NCBI GenBank assembly: GCA_963733395.1
Contig: CAVTCZ010000005.1
Span: 1-64,000 of the forward strand
Origin: JADKAV01 sp963733395
Lineage (GTDB): Bacteria; Actinomycetota; Actinomycetes; S36-B12; UBA10799
Direction of reading: 5' to 3'
Length of the DNA: 64,000 nt
The first letter of the stretch is position 1; each line of letters opens with the position of its first letter. The position numbers and the translations under genes were made by a program. Below, piece after piece: positions 16,632 through 25,668 of the stretch. Below the pieces are notes generated by a model. It was not told where the DNA came from and searched no databases. It worked only from the letters and a program-made list of their open reading frames with translations.

Positions 16632-18500
16632 GTGTCAGTTGCAGTCGTCCCCCGGCACGAGACGGACGTCCGCCCTGCCGCCCCGCCGATGGGTTACATC
16701 CCGGGCCTGGACGGCATCCGCGCGATCGCCGTGTTGGGTGTGCTGCTGTACCACTCCGGCGTGGCCGGCGTCCCGGGCGGTTTCCTGGGGGTCGATGTCT
16801 TCTTCGTGCTGTCAGGGTTTCTGATCAGCAGCCTCCTGCTGCAGGAGATCGAACGGACCTCGGCGGTCGGCTTCGGGCAGTTCTACCTGCGCCGGGCCAG
16901 GCGTCTGCTGCCCGCACTGTTGGCTACGCTGGCGCTGTCCGCCGTGCTGGTGCTGATCTTCGCCCACGACGCCGCGGCGCAGTTCCGTCACGATGCGGTG
17001 GCATCCATGTTCTACGTGACCAACTGGTGGTACGTGGTCCAGGACCTGTCGTATTTCGAGACCATGGGCAGGCCCCCGATGCTGCAGCACCTGTGGTCGT
17101 TGGCAGTCGAGGAGCAGTTCTATCTGCTGTGGCCGGTGTGCCTGGTGTTCCTCTACAAATGGCGGGGCCGTCCCGGGGTCGGCCGGGTGGCGCTCTCAGT
17201 GGCTCTGGTGTCGACTCTGCTGATGGCCCTCGGGTCGTTCATCTGGAACCTGCCGGCAAGCGGCGATGCCAGTCGGCTCTATTTCGGCACCGACACTCAC
17301 AGCATGGGGCTGCTGCTCGGCGCCGCCCTTGCCACGGTCTGGCGTCCCGGAGCCCTGCCGCGTCGCGTTGCCGGGCCGGCGAAGGTGGTGCTCTGGTCCG
17401 CGGCCATCGCAGCGCTCGTGGCGCTGTTCGCGATCTTCCACCAGGTCGGTGAGGACAGCGCCTGGCTCTACCGGGGCGGCTTCTTCGCCGTCAGCGGGGT
17501 CACCGCGGTCATCATCGCGCTGGCCTGCCACCCGGCGATCGGCTTCGGCACGCTGCTGGCGGTGCAGCCCATGCGGTACATCGGCGAGCGCTCCTACGGG
17601 TTGTACCTGTATCACTGGCCGATCTTCGTGGTCACGCGGCCGGGGATCGACCTGCCCTTCGACGGCTTGCCCGCATGGATCGTCCGGATGGGCCTCACTT
17701 TCGCCGTCGCGGAGGTGTCGTACCGCTTCCTGGAGGTGCCGATCCGCCGGGGGGCGCTGTCCGCCACGTGGCGACGCTGGCGGGAGCGGGGTGTCACCCA
17801 TGCCGGGGCCAAGGCGGCGGGCGTCGCCGCCGGGTTCGCGGGCGCCGTCTTCGTGACCGGTACGGCGCTGGCCGCCATCCCGGCGCCGAACGCGAGCGAC
17901 TACCTGGGGGGCCTGACCGAGGTGGGCCAGGAACTCTCGGCAGCTCCGGCCGTCTCACCTGGAGAATCAGGACCGCCCAAACCGCCGCCAGCGGTCGGTG
18001 CCGACCTCACCGGGCTACCGATGACGGCCATCGGTGATTCGGTGATGCTCGGGGCCAGCGGCGCCTTGGACAAGGCCTTCAACGTGACCGTCGATGCGGC
18101 GGTCTCCCGGCAGTTCCCGGAGATCGCCAGCCGGGTCACCGCACGGAAGGCGGCCGGCCAGCTGCAGGACGTGGTGATCATCCATCCCGGCACCAACGGG
18201 ACGGCCTACTGGGACGGGTTGCTCGACACCCTCGGCAGCCTGCGCGACCGGCAGGTGGTGCTGGTCACCGTGCATACGCCGAATTCGTGGATGGACGACT
18301 CCAACCGCAACATCAACGGCATGGCCAACCAGTTCGACAACGTCCGCATCGCGGATTGGGAGGCCGCCTCGGACGGGCATCGGGAGTACTTCGTGTACGA
18401 CGGTACCCACCTGACCACCGAGGGCATCAAGGCATACGTGCAGACCATCAAGGACGCGCTGCGCGGCAGCGGTGAGGCGCCCACCCCGGCCTCCGGCTGA
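16632..18500 (+). CDS. OafA-type membrane acyltransferase with SGNH domain
   Basis: A 622-residue protein that probably O-acetylates a cell-wall or surface glycan. The N-terminal acyltransferase-3 domain (about 10 membrane helices) begins with YIPGLDGIRAIAVLGVLLYHSG, containing the family's catalytic-type His, and has GVDVFFVLSGFLI and the RRARRLLPAL motif. The C-terminal extracytoplasmic SGNH domain (from about residue 455) shows the Ser block AIGDSVMLGASG and the Asp/His block DGTHLTTEGI. GTG at 16632 is taken as start; ATG at 16689, just before the first motif, is the alternative. Monocistronic, divergent from the propeller gene. Confidence 0.88.
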   Translation: MSVAVVPRHETDVRPAAPPMGYIPGLDGIRAIAVLGVLLYHSGVAGVPGGFLGVDVFFVLSGFLISSLLLQEIERTSAVGFGQFYLRRARRLLPALLATLALSAVLVLIFAHDAAAQFRHDAVASMFYVTNWWYVVQDLSYFETMGRPPMLQHLWSLAVEEQFYLLWPVCLVFLYKWRGRPGVGRVALSVALVSTLLMALGSFIWNLPASGDASRLYFGTDTHSMGLLLGAALATVWRPGALPRRVAGPAKVVLWSAAIAALVALFAIFHQVGEDSAWLYRGGFFAVSGVTAVIIALACHPAIGFGTLLAVQPMRYIGERSYGLYLYHWPIFVVTRPGIDLPFDGLPAWIVRMGLTFAVAEVSYRFLEVPIRRGALSATWRRWRERGVTHAGAKAAGVAAGFAGAVFVTGTALAAIPAPNASDYLGGLTEVGQELSAAPAVSPGESGPPKPPPAVGADLTGLPMTAIGDSVMLGASGALDKAFNVTVDAAVSRQFPEIASRVTARKAAGQLQDVVIIHPGTNGTAYWDGLLDTLGSLRDRQVVLVTVHTPNSWMDDSNRNINGMANQFDNVRIADWEAASDGHREYFVYDGTHLTTEGIKAYVQTIKDALRGSGEAPTPASG

Positions 18501-18560
18501 GCGCCCCGCCCGTGCATGCGCCGCCAGCGGGGACCTGCCCGGGCGGTTACGCTCAGGGGG

Positions 18561-21098
18561 ATGTTCCGGATCTCACTGCGCAGTCTCGGTGCGCACAAGG
18601 TGCGCCTGCTGCTGACCGCTGCGGCGGTATTCCTCGGCGTCGCCTTCATCACGGGCATGCTGATGCTGACCAATGCGCTGGACCGCACGTTCACCGACAT
18701 CTTCGAGAGCAGCGCCCAGGACGTGCTGGTTACGCGGACCGCTGCGGTGGCAGAGGACTTCACGCAGAGCACCGGCGACGATTCCGTGCTGCTGATCTCC
18801 CAGAGCGACGTCGATGCGGTCGCCGGGGTCGAAGGGGTGAAGGCGGCGGCCGGGGCGATCTTCCAGAACGGCGCCTACCTGATCGATGCCGAGGGCGAGG
18901 TGGTGGGCGGCAACGGGCCGCCCGCGGCCGGCGTCAACTGGCAATCGCAGCCTGACCTGGCCCTGGCCCGGATCACCCAAGGCCGGGCGCCCGACGCCGA
19001 CGACGAAATCGCGGTCGACGACGTCACGTTCCCGAAGCTCGGCATCCCGGTCGACGACCAGATGACGATGGTGACGCCCTCCGGGCGGATCAAGGTCACT
19101 TTGGTGGGGGTGTTCAAGTTCGGTGAGACCGGTGGCACAGGCGGGCTCACCCTCACCGCCTTCACCCCGGAGCGGGCACAAGAGTTGTTCACCGAACCCG
19201 GCCAGTGGCAATCGGTGGAGGTCGCGGTCGAGGACGGGTTCAGCGACCAGCAGGTGGCCGATACCATCTCCGCGCAACTCGGATCCGGCTGGACGGTGAA
19301 GACCCGCGACCAGCAGGTGGAGGAGTCGGCCGGCGCCCTGCGTGAGGGGCTCGGGTTCATCAACTATGTGCTGCTGGGGTTCTCCGGCATCTCGCTGTTC
19401 GTGGCCGCGTTCCTGATCTACAACACGTTCGCCATGCTGGTGGCGCAGCGGGGCAAGGAGATGGCCCTCCTACGGGCCGTGGGCGCCACCCGGCGGCAGG
19501 TGCTGATCTCCGTGCTGCTGGAGGCGCTGGTGCTGGCGCTCGTGGCCGCGGCCATCGGGATCGGCCTGGGCTACCTGCTGGCCCTGGGACTGACGGCGCT
19601 GCTGGGCCAGATCGGTCTGTCCCTGACCTCCGGGGTGGTGCTCACCGCGCAGGCTGTGCTCTGGGCGCTGGTGCTGGCCGTCGTGGTGACGGTGTTGTCG
19701 GCGCTCTTGCCGGCGGTGAGAGCGGCGAACACGCTACCGGTGGCGGCGCTGCGCGAGGCGACCACGCCCGTAGAGCACCCCGGGAAGGTGCGCAGTATCG
19801 CAGGCGCGGTCGTGGCCGTGGTCGCGCTGGCCGGACTGGCCACCGCATTCACCGACGACCCGAGCGTCAGCCTGGTCGCTTTCGCGGCGCTCGGGCTGCT
19901 GATCGCCACGGTGTTGCTCGCCCCAGTGCTGGCGATGGGTGCCGCGCACATCGCCTCCGCCGCGATGAGAGTGGGCGGGGTGTCCGGGCAGTTGGCGGCT
20001 CGCAACGCCGAACGCGGACCGCGCCGGGTGGCAGCGACCGCGTCCGCACTGCTCATCGGATTGTCGCTGGTGACCACGGTGGCCGTCGTGGTGGCGTCGG
20101 CCAGGGAGTCGATCAACCAACTCATCGATAGCTCGTTCGGCGCCGACTACATCGTCGCCACGCAGACCGGCAACCCGTTCAGCACCGGCATCGCCGACCA
20201 GTTGCGGGAGGTGTCCGGGGTCGAGTACGTGATATCGCAATCCCAGGGGCCGGCCCGGGTGGACGGCGAGGACCAACTCGTGACGGCGGTCGGGGGCGGC
20301 CCGGTGACTGCGGTGTTCGACCTCGAGGTGGCCTCCGGGCGGGTCGACGAGGTGAGCCAGGGCACCGCCATCGCCGACCAGGACTGGGCCACGGCCGCCG
20401 GCGTGACCGTCGGGGACCGAGTGTCGGCGTTGTTCCCGTCGGGACAGACCCGGGCCTTCACCCTGGGGGGCATCTACCAGCCCACTGAGGCGGGGCTGCT
20501 GGGCGGTCTGGTGATCCCAAAGGACGATTACCGCTCCGTCGGCGGTGCTGCGCAGGACACCCTGCTCTATGTGGCGCTGGCGCCGGACGCGGACCCGGCG
20601 ACCGTGCTGCCGGCCGTGGAGAAGGTGACCGACGAGAATCCACTCCTGCAGGTTCTCGACCAGACGGAGATCAAGGAGCAGAACTCCAGGCAGATCAACC
20701 AGTTGTTGTATCTGATCTACGGGATGCTCGGGCTGTCGATCATCATCGCGGCGCTCGGGGTGGTCAACACGATGGCGCTGTCCGTGCTGGAGCGCACCCG
20801 CGAGATCGGTCTGCTGCGGGCGGTGGGCGCTTCTCGCCGCCAGGTCAGGCGGATGATCCGCTGGGAGGCGGTGCTGGTGGCCGTGACCGGGGCCGCGGCC
20901 GGTGTTGTCCTCGGCCTCGTTGCCGGTATCAGTCTTCGGCAGGCGTTGTCCGGTGACGGTATCGAGGTGCTGGTGATCCCGATGGCCACGATCGTGGTGA
21001 TCTTGGTACTCGCCGTGGTGTTGGGCGTGCTGGCGGCTGCGCTGCCGGCGCGCCGGGCAGCCCGCTTGGACATTCTGGACGCCATCGCCACGGAGTGA
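18561..21098 (+). CDS. FtsX/MacB-type ABC transporter permease
   Basis: An 845-residue permease with two FtsX units. An N-terminal helix (residues about 15-37) and a large extracytoplasmic MacB-like domain precede three helices with the coupling motif RGKEMALLRAVGATRRQVL (near residue 305). A second domain and helices end with ERTREIGLLRAVGASRRQVRRM (near residue 750). Such permeases act with an ATPase in lipoprotein, lipid or peptide export or in mechanotransmission. No LolD/MacB-type ATPase gene adjoins it, which is unusual because the pair is normally an operon. ATG at 18561 follows AGGGGG. Confidence 0.9.
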   Translation: MFRISLRSLGAHKVRLLLTAAAVFLGVAFITGMLMLTNALDRTFTDIFESSAQDVLVTRTAAVAEDFTQSTGDDSVLLISQSDVDAVAGVEGVKAAAGAIFQNGAYLIDAEGEVVGGNGPPAAGVNWQSQPDLALARITQGRAPDADDEIAVDDVTFPKLGIPVDDQMTMVTPSGRIKVTLVGVFKFGETGGTGGLTLTAFTPERAQELFTEPGQWQSVEVAVEDGFSDQQVADTISAQLGSGWTVKTRDQQVEESAGALREGLGFINYVLLGFSGISLFVAAFLIYNTFAMLVAQRGKEMALLRAVGATRRQVLISVLLEALVLALVAAAIGIGLGYLLALGLTALLGQIGLSLTSGVVLTAQAVLWALVLAVVVTVLSALLPAVRAANTLPVAALREATTPVEHPGKVRSIAGAVVAVVALAGLATAFTDDPSVSLVAFAALGLLIATVLLAPVLAMGAAHIASAAMRVGGVSGQLAARNAERGPRRVAATASALLIGLSLVTTVAVVVASARESINQLIDSSFGADYIVATQTGNPFSTGIADQLREVSGVEYVISQSQGPARVDGEDQLVTAVGGGPVTAVFDLEVASGRVDEVSQGTAIADQDWATAAGVTVGDRVSALFPSGQTRAFTLGGIYQPTEAGLLGGLVIPKDDYRSVGGAAQDTLLYVALAPDADPATVLPAVEKVTDENPLLQVLDQTEIKEQNSRQINQLLYLIYGMLGLSIIIAALGVVNTMALSVLERTREIGLLRAVGASRRQVRRMIRWEAVLVAVTGAAAGVVLGLVAGISLRQALSGDGIEVLVIPMATIVVILVLAVVLGVLAAALPARRAARLDILDAIATE

Positions 21099-21137
21099 GG
21101 GCTCGCCGTCCCTGCCCCACGGCCCGCGACTGCAGGC

Positions 21138-21206
21138 GTGAGCGAAAGTCCTGGTGGTGAGCCGAAGTCGGGCGGATTCTGGCTCACCGGTATGACTTTG
21201 GCTCAC
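21138..21206. repeat. 69-bp modular palindrome, GTGAGC word, copy 1 of a tandem pair
   Basis: Arms of 25 nt with GTGAG(C) words 19 nt apart and a 19-nt centre (CGAAGTCGGGCGGATTCTG). Its right arm is identical to that of copy 2 and its centre nearly so. The element lies 40 bp after the FtsX-type gene. Confidence 0.85.
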
Positions 21207-21271
21207 GGCTGGCCGGCGGCAGTGGCTGGCTGACGGCTCCGTTCCGGCCGGGGGTCTGCCCGACTGCAGGC

Positions 21272-21340
21272 GTGAGTGAAAGTCCTTGTGGTGAGCCGAA
21301 GTCGGGCCGAATCTGGCTCACCGGTATGACTTTGGCTCAC
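21272..21340. repeat. 69-bp modular palindrome, GTGAGC word, copy 2 of a tandem pair
   Basis: Differs from copy 1 by only a few bases (for example CCTTGTG for CCTGGTG, GGGCCGAATC for GGGCGGATTC). The two copies start 134 bp apart in direct orientation. The outer word at 21336-21340 supplies the TGA stop of the SWEET-like gene on the other strand, so the palindrome forms the 3' edge of that gene. Confidence 0.85.
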
Positions 21341-22044
21341 GCCTGGCCGGTGCGCTCACGACTGGCCGGTGCCGACTCAGCGTGGTGGCCGCCTGGGACT
21401 GGCCCGGAGTCGCTCACGGCCCGCGTCACGGCCGTGGGGCACCCCGCCGCGTCAGGGCACCGCCGACCGCCGGCCTCCACCACGATCAGGCTCACCGTCA
21501 CCGAAACGGCGATCACGTTCGTGATGATCATCGGCACATCGGGGCGCGCCAGCCCGTACGACAGCCAGAGGGCCTGCCCGGCCAGCAGCAGGCACAGCGT
21601 GGCCAGCGACACCTCGGAGGCCAAGCCCGCCCGTCGCCGCTGCACCGACTCGATCAACTGCGGAACCGTGGTCATGATGCCGCAGAGCACCCCGATGGCC
21701 GAGGGCACGAACGCTGGCAGCTGGGCCAGCACCGCCACGCCGGCGGTCACCGCCGCCGCCGGCACCATGATGGCCGCAGCCGTCGGCCAGAACCGCTGCC
21801 GGCGCAACAGCAGCATCACCACGGGAACGGTGGTGGTCACGAAGGTGATGTTTCCGATGATGATCGCCGGGGCCCCCAGGATCAGCCCGTATGCGAGCCA
21901 GCCGGTGCCCGACAGCGTGAACACCATCCACGTCAGGAGGCTCACGCCGGCAGCGCTGCGGTCGCGCACGATCCGGGCGATCTGCGGCAGCGACATCGAC
22001 GTCATGAGCACGGCGCCCGCGTAGCCGAACCACTCGGCGTTCAT
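21337..22044 (-). CDS. SWEET/PQ-loop family membrane protein
   Basis: A 235-residue protein with seven likely membrane helices in two PQ-loop repeats: MSLPQIARIVRDRSAAGVSL near residue 17 and TTVPQLIESVQRRRAGLASEVSL near residue 118. Single-repeat bacterial SemiSWEETs are about 90 residues; this doubled form resembles eukaryotic-type arrangements with two units in one chain. Likely a facilitative sugar or small-solute carrier (inference). The last 35 residues are polar, lack family features and run into the palindromic repeat, which provides the stop codon; the native C-terminus may once have been shorter. Divergent from the thiamine operon. Confidence 0.8.
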   Translation of the reverse strand: MNAEWFGYAGAVLMTSMSLPQIARIVRDRSAAGVSLLTWMVFTLSGTGWLAYGLILGAPAIIIGNITFVTTTVPVVMLLLRRQRFWPTAAAIMVPAAAVTAGVAVLAQLPAFVPSAIGVLCGIMTTVPQLIESVQRRRAGLASEVSLATLCLLLAGQALWLSYGLARPDVPMIITNVIAVSVTVSLIVVEAGGRRCPDAAGCPTAVTRAVSDSGPVPGGHHAESAPASRERTGQA

Positions 22045-22069
22045 CCCGCAAACGTATCGGTACTCTGGA

Positions 22070-22163
22070 GGGGCACTGGGGAGCTCGGGGCAGCCGGGCT
22101 GAGAGGGTCACCGTCGCGCGTGGCCGACCCGCACAACCTGATCTGGGTAATGCCAGCGGAGGA
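22070..22163 (+). promoter_or_regulatory. TPP riboswitch (THI-box)
   Basis: The conserved thiamine pyrophosphate aptamer core is clear: GGGGAGC and CGGGGCAGCCGGGCTGAGAG (pyrimidine-sensing helix with CTGAGA at 22099-22104), then ACCTGATCTGGGTAATGCCA and GCGGAGGA (pyrophosphate-sensing helix). It ends a few bases before the thiB GTG, so GGAGGA in the last stem region doubles as the ribosome binding site. TPP binding would then hide the site and block translation. The operon should be off when thiamine is plentiful. Confidence 0.95.
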
Positions 22164-22166
22164 ATC

Positions 22167-23180
22167 GTGAAGAACTGGCTCGTCGTCCCCCTCGCGCTGT
22201 TGTTGGCCGCGTGCTCCGCGGGCGCACAGCCGACGCCCGCCCCGCCCACCGAGGTCGTGCTCGTCACACACGACTCGTTCGCCGTCTCCAAGGAGGTGCT
22301 CGAGCAGTTCACCGCGCAGACCGGCCAGACCGTGAAGATCGTCCAGAACGGTGACACCGGCCAACTGGTCAACTCGGCGATCCTGTCGGCCGGCGCACCG
22401 CAGGGTGACGTGTTGTTCGGCGTCGACACCACCTTCCTGAGCCGGGCGCAAGAGGCGGGGGTGTTCGAGGACTACACGGCCGCCGGCGCGCCCGCAGACC
22501 TGCTACAGCCCGGTGTCACGCCGATCGACACCGGCGCGGTCTGCCTGAACTACGACCGCGACTACTTCCAGGGCACCGAACCCCCCAGCGGGCTCGCGGA
22601 TCTCACCCGCCCCGAGTACCGGGACCTCACCGTGGTCCAGAACCCGGCGACATCCTCACCCGGGTTGGCCTTCCTGTTGGCCACGGTGGCGACCCAAACC
22701 GACTGGCAGGGGTACTGGCTGGCGCTGAAGGACAACGGGGTCAAGGTCGTCGACGGCTGGGAGAACGCCTACTACCAGCAGTTCTCCGGGGGTTCCGGGG
22801 AGGGTACCCGGCCGATCGTGGTCTCCTACTCCACGAGTCCGGCCGCCGAGGTGATGTTCGCCGGGGATCCGAAGGCGCCCGCCGCGACGGCGAACGTCGG
22901 GGCCGATTGCTTCCAGCAGGTCGAGTATGCGGGGGTGCTGGCGGGTGCCCGCAACCCCGAGGGCGCCAAAGCCTTCGTGGACTTCATGTTGTCGCCAGCG
23001 TTCCAGGACGACATCGGCGGGCAGATGTTCGTCTATCCGGTCATGCCGGGTGCCACGGTGCCGGCGGCCTTCGACGAGTACGCGAAACCACCCGCCGATC
23101 CGGTTGTGATGGCGCCGGAACAGATCGCCGACGGCCGTGAGGAGTGGATCGACGAGTGGTCCGCGATCATGGAGCAGTGA
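22167..23180 (+). CDS. thiB: Thiamine ABC transporter substrate-binding lipoprotein
   Basis: A 337-residue lipoprotein (signal peptide with lipobox LLAACS, Cys18) that captures thiamine or its phosphates outside the cell. Family features: VVLVTHDSFAVSKEVLEQF at the mature N-terminus, FGVDTTFLSRAQEAGVFEDY, VCLNYDRDYF and VQNPATSSPGLAFLL. GTG start directly after the TPP aptamer. Its stop overlaps the thiP start (GTGA). The riboswitch makes the thiamine assignment secure. Confidence 0.95.
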   Translation: MKNWLVVPLALLLAACSAGAQPTPAPPTEVVLVTHDSFAVSKEVLEQFTAQTGQTVKIVQNGDTGQLVNSAILSAGAPQGDVLFGVDTTFLSRAQEAGVFEDYTAAGAPADLLQPGVTPIDTGAVCLNYDRDYFQGTEPPSGLADLTRPEYRDLTVVQNPATSSPGLAFLLATVATQTDWQGYWLALKDNGVKVVDGWENAYYQQFSGGSGEGTRPIVVSYSTSPAAEVMFAGDPKAPAATANVGADCFQQVEYAGVLAGARNPEGAKAFVDFMLSPAFQDDIGGQMFVYPVMPGATVPAAFDEYAKPPADPVVMAPEQIADGREEWIDEWSAIMEQ

Positions 23181-24766
23181 ACCGGACGGCCGTGCTGGCC
23201 GTCCCGGTGCTGTTCCTCCTCCTCCTGTTCATCGTGCCGGTCGCGGCGGTGATCCGGGTCGGCCTCGCCGACGGTCCGCAGCAGATGCTGGCGGTGCTCG
23301 GCGGTGCCCGAACCTGGCAGATCGTCGGTTTCACCTTCTTCCAAGCGGCGCTGTCGACAGTGGCAACAGTGGTCGTGGCAGTCCCGGTGGCCGTCGTCCT
23401 CGCCCGGTACCGGTTCCCCGGCCGGACGGTGGTGCGGGCGCTGGTGCTGGTCCCCTTCGTCATGCCCACGGTCGTGGTCGCGGCGGCGTTCCTGGCGCTG
23501 ATCGGTCCGACCGGGCTGCTGGGCGTGGATCTGTCCGGGACTGTGTGGGGCCTGGTGCTGGCCCACATGTTCCTCAACGTCGCAGTGGTCATCCGGGTGC
23601 TGGGCAGTGCACTGGCCACGCTCGACCCCCGACTCGAGGATGCCGCCCGGGTACTGGGAGCCAGTCGGTGGCAGGCGCTGCGGCAGGTGACCTGGCCGTT
23701 GATCAGCCCGGCGCTGCGGTCGTCGGCGGTCATCGTGTTCCTGTTCTGCTTCACCTCGTTCGGCATCGTGCAGGTCCTCGGCGCCGGGCAGCTGCGCACG
23801 CTGGAGGTCGAGATCTACCGGCAGACCGCGTACCTGTTGGACCTCCCGGCGGCGGCGGCACTGTCGCTGCTGCAGTTGCTGGCCGTTGTCGCCATGCTCG
23901 CGGTGGTGGGACGCGGGCGCCGGGTCGCCACGAGCCAGGCGGTGGCGGTCGCGCGGGCGCCGCGGGGTTGGCGGGAAGGTGTGGTCGTCACAGTGATCGT
24001 GACCCTGACCGTGGTCGCAGTCCTGGTCCCGCTCATCATGGTGCTGGCCCGTTCGATGCGGATCGATGGTGCCTGGACCCTGGCCGGCTGGCAGGCGCTC
24101 TTCACGCCGGGTGACAGCACGAATGCGGTCGACCCGTGGCGGGCGCTGCTGGCGTCGCTGCGCACCGCGACCGCGGCGACGCTACTGGCAGTGGTGGTGG
24201 GCGGTGCCGCGGCGCTCGGTCTGGCGATGGGCAGGCGGGGCGGGTGGCTGCGGTCCGTTGACGCGCTGTTGCTGCTACCGCTGGGGACCTCGGCGGTGAC
24301 AGTGGGACTCGGCATGCTGCTGGCCTTCGGGCGGCCGCCCCTGGACCTGCGCAACACCGGGCTGCTGATCGTGCTCGCACAGGCGCTGGTGGCGATGCCG
24401 TTCGTGGTGCGGGTGCTCACCCCGGCGTTGGAGGGCTTCGACCGCAGGTTGCTCGACGCCGCCGCGGTGCTGGGGCACTCACCGGGCCGGGCCTTGGGTT
24501 CGGTCGGGATCCCGTTGGTGCTGCCGGCCGTGGCAGTGGCGGTGGGTTTCGCATTCGCGGTCACGGTGGGCGAGTTCGGCGCCACGGTGTTCCTGGCCAG
24601 CCCGGCCGACCCCACTCTGCCGGTGGCCATCGCCAGGCTGCTCGCGCGACCCGGTGAAGTCACCGTCGCCGCGGCCTACGCCGCCAGCGCGCTGCTGATG
24701 GCACTGGCCGTGATCGTGGTGGTGGCGGTCGACCGGGTTCGCGTGAGCCGGGCGGTGGTCTTCTGA
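23177..24766 (+). CDS. thiP: Thiamine ABC transporter permease
   Basis: A 529-residue membrane protein with about 12 helices: two fused permease halves as in ThiP of enteric bacteria. Each half has an EAA-type loop for the ATPase: LEDAARVLGASRWQALRQVTWP near residue 155 and LLDAAAVLGHSPGRALGSVGIP near residue 435. GTG at 23177 overlaps thiB; the stop overlaps thiQ by one base. The protein forms the membrane channel for thiamine. Confidence 0.95.
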   Translation: MNRTAVLAVPVLFLLLLFIVPVAAVIRVGLADGPQQMLAVLGGARTWQIVGFTFFQAALSTVATVVVAVPVAVVLARYRFPGRTVVRALVLVPFVMPTVVVAAAFLALIGPTGLLGVDLSGTVWGLVLAHMFLNVAVVIRVLGSALATLDPRLEDAARVLGASRWQALRQVTWPLISPALRSSAVIVFLFCFTSFGIVQVLGAGQLRTLEVEIYRQTAYLLDLPAAAALSLLQLLAVVAMLAVVGRGRRVATSQAVAVARAPRGWREGVVVTVIVTLTVVAVLVPLIMVLARSMRIDGAWTLAGWQALFTPGDSTNAVDPWRALLASLRTATAATLLAVVVGGAAALGLAMGRRGGWLRSVDALLLLPLGTSAVTVGLGMLLAFGRPPLDLRNTGLLIVLAQALVAMPFVVRVLTPALEGFDRRLLDAAAVLGHSPGRALGSVGIPLVLPAVAVAVGFAFAVTVGEFGATVFLASPADPTLPVAIARLLARPGEVTVAAAYAASALLMALAVIVVVAVDRVRVSRAVVF

Positions 24767-25668
24767 TGCTGCGACTGCGTGGGGTCACGGTGAGTTTCGA
24801 CGAGCCGGTGTTGCACGGCATCGACCTGCAGGTGGCGGTCGGCGAGATCGTGTGCGTCCTGGGCCCCAGCGGCGGGGGTAAGTCCACCTTGTTGCGGGCG
24901 ATCGCGGGCCTGCTGCCGTACGGCGGGGACGTGGCGGTCGCCGGCCGTTCGTTGACGGGCGTTCCACCGCATCTGCGTGAGGTGGGAATGATGTTCCAGG
25001 ACGACCTGCTGTTCCCCCACCTCGATGTGGCAGGCAATGTCGGCTTCGGGATCAAGGATCCCCTTCGGGTGGCCGAGATGCTGGAGCTGGTCGGCCTGGC
25101 CGGACTCGGTGGCCGCGGCGTGGAGACGCTGTCGGGCGGTCAGGCGCAGCGGGTGGCGCTGGCCCGGGCGCTGGCTCCGGCACCGCAGGTGCTCCTGCTC
25201 GACGAGCCCTTCGGCGCCCTGGACGTGGTGCTCAAAGCCGAGTTGGTGCTCGAGGTGCAGCGCCTGTTGCGGGATCGGGGCATCACCGTGCTGGCCGTCA
25301 CCCATGACCGCCAGGAGGCTTTCACCATCGCCGACCGGGTCGCCGTGCTGCGGGAGGGCCGACTGGTCCAGGTGGGGACACCGGACCAGTTGTGGCGCGA
25401 GCCCGCCGATCCCTATGTGGCGCGCCTCGTGGGATTGTCGGTCCTCGACGGCGACTTCTACGGGCCGCAGGACCTGCGACAAGCGGTTCGCGGACGGTGG
25501 CAGGCCCTCGTCACCGGCCGGATGTTCGTCGGTGGCCACTACCTCGTGTCGGCCCGGGTGGGTGCGGAACCGGTGCTGTTCCACAGCCGTGCAGACCACC
25601 TGCCGGAGGTGGGAGCGACGGTCCGGTTGGACGTCGCGGAGCCGGACCGACAGGATCGCCGACTGTGA
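24766..25668 (+). CDS. thiQ: Thiamine ABC transporter ATP-binding protein
   Basis: A 300-residue ATPase powering ThiBP. Walker A GPSGGGKSTLLRAI (residues about 36-49), Q-loop MMFQDDLLFPH, ABC signature LSGGQAQRVALARAL, Walker B VLLLDEPFGALD and switch His in AVTHDRQEA are all present. The C-terminal 80 residues form an added regulatory-type domain. The usual DEPFSALD reads DEPFGALD. The gene is coupled to thiP by a 1-bp overlap and to the next gene by a 4-bp overlap. Confidence 0.95.
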   Translation: MLRLRGVTVSFDEPVLHGIDLQVAVGEIVCVLGPSGGGKSTLLRAIAGLLPYGGDVAVAGRSLTGVPPHLREVGMMFQDDLLFPHLDVAGNVGFGIKDPLRVAEMLELVGLAGLGGRGVETLSGGQAQRVALARALAPAPQVLLLDEPFGALDVVLKAELVLEVQRLLRDRGITVLAVTHDRQEAFTIADRVAVLREGRLVQVGTPDQLWREPADPYVARLVGLSVLDGDFYGPQDLRQAVRGRWQALVTGRMFVGGHYLVSARVGAEPVLFHSRADHLPEVGATVRLDVAEPDRQDRRL

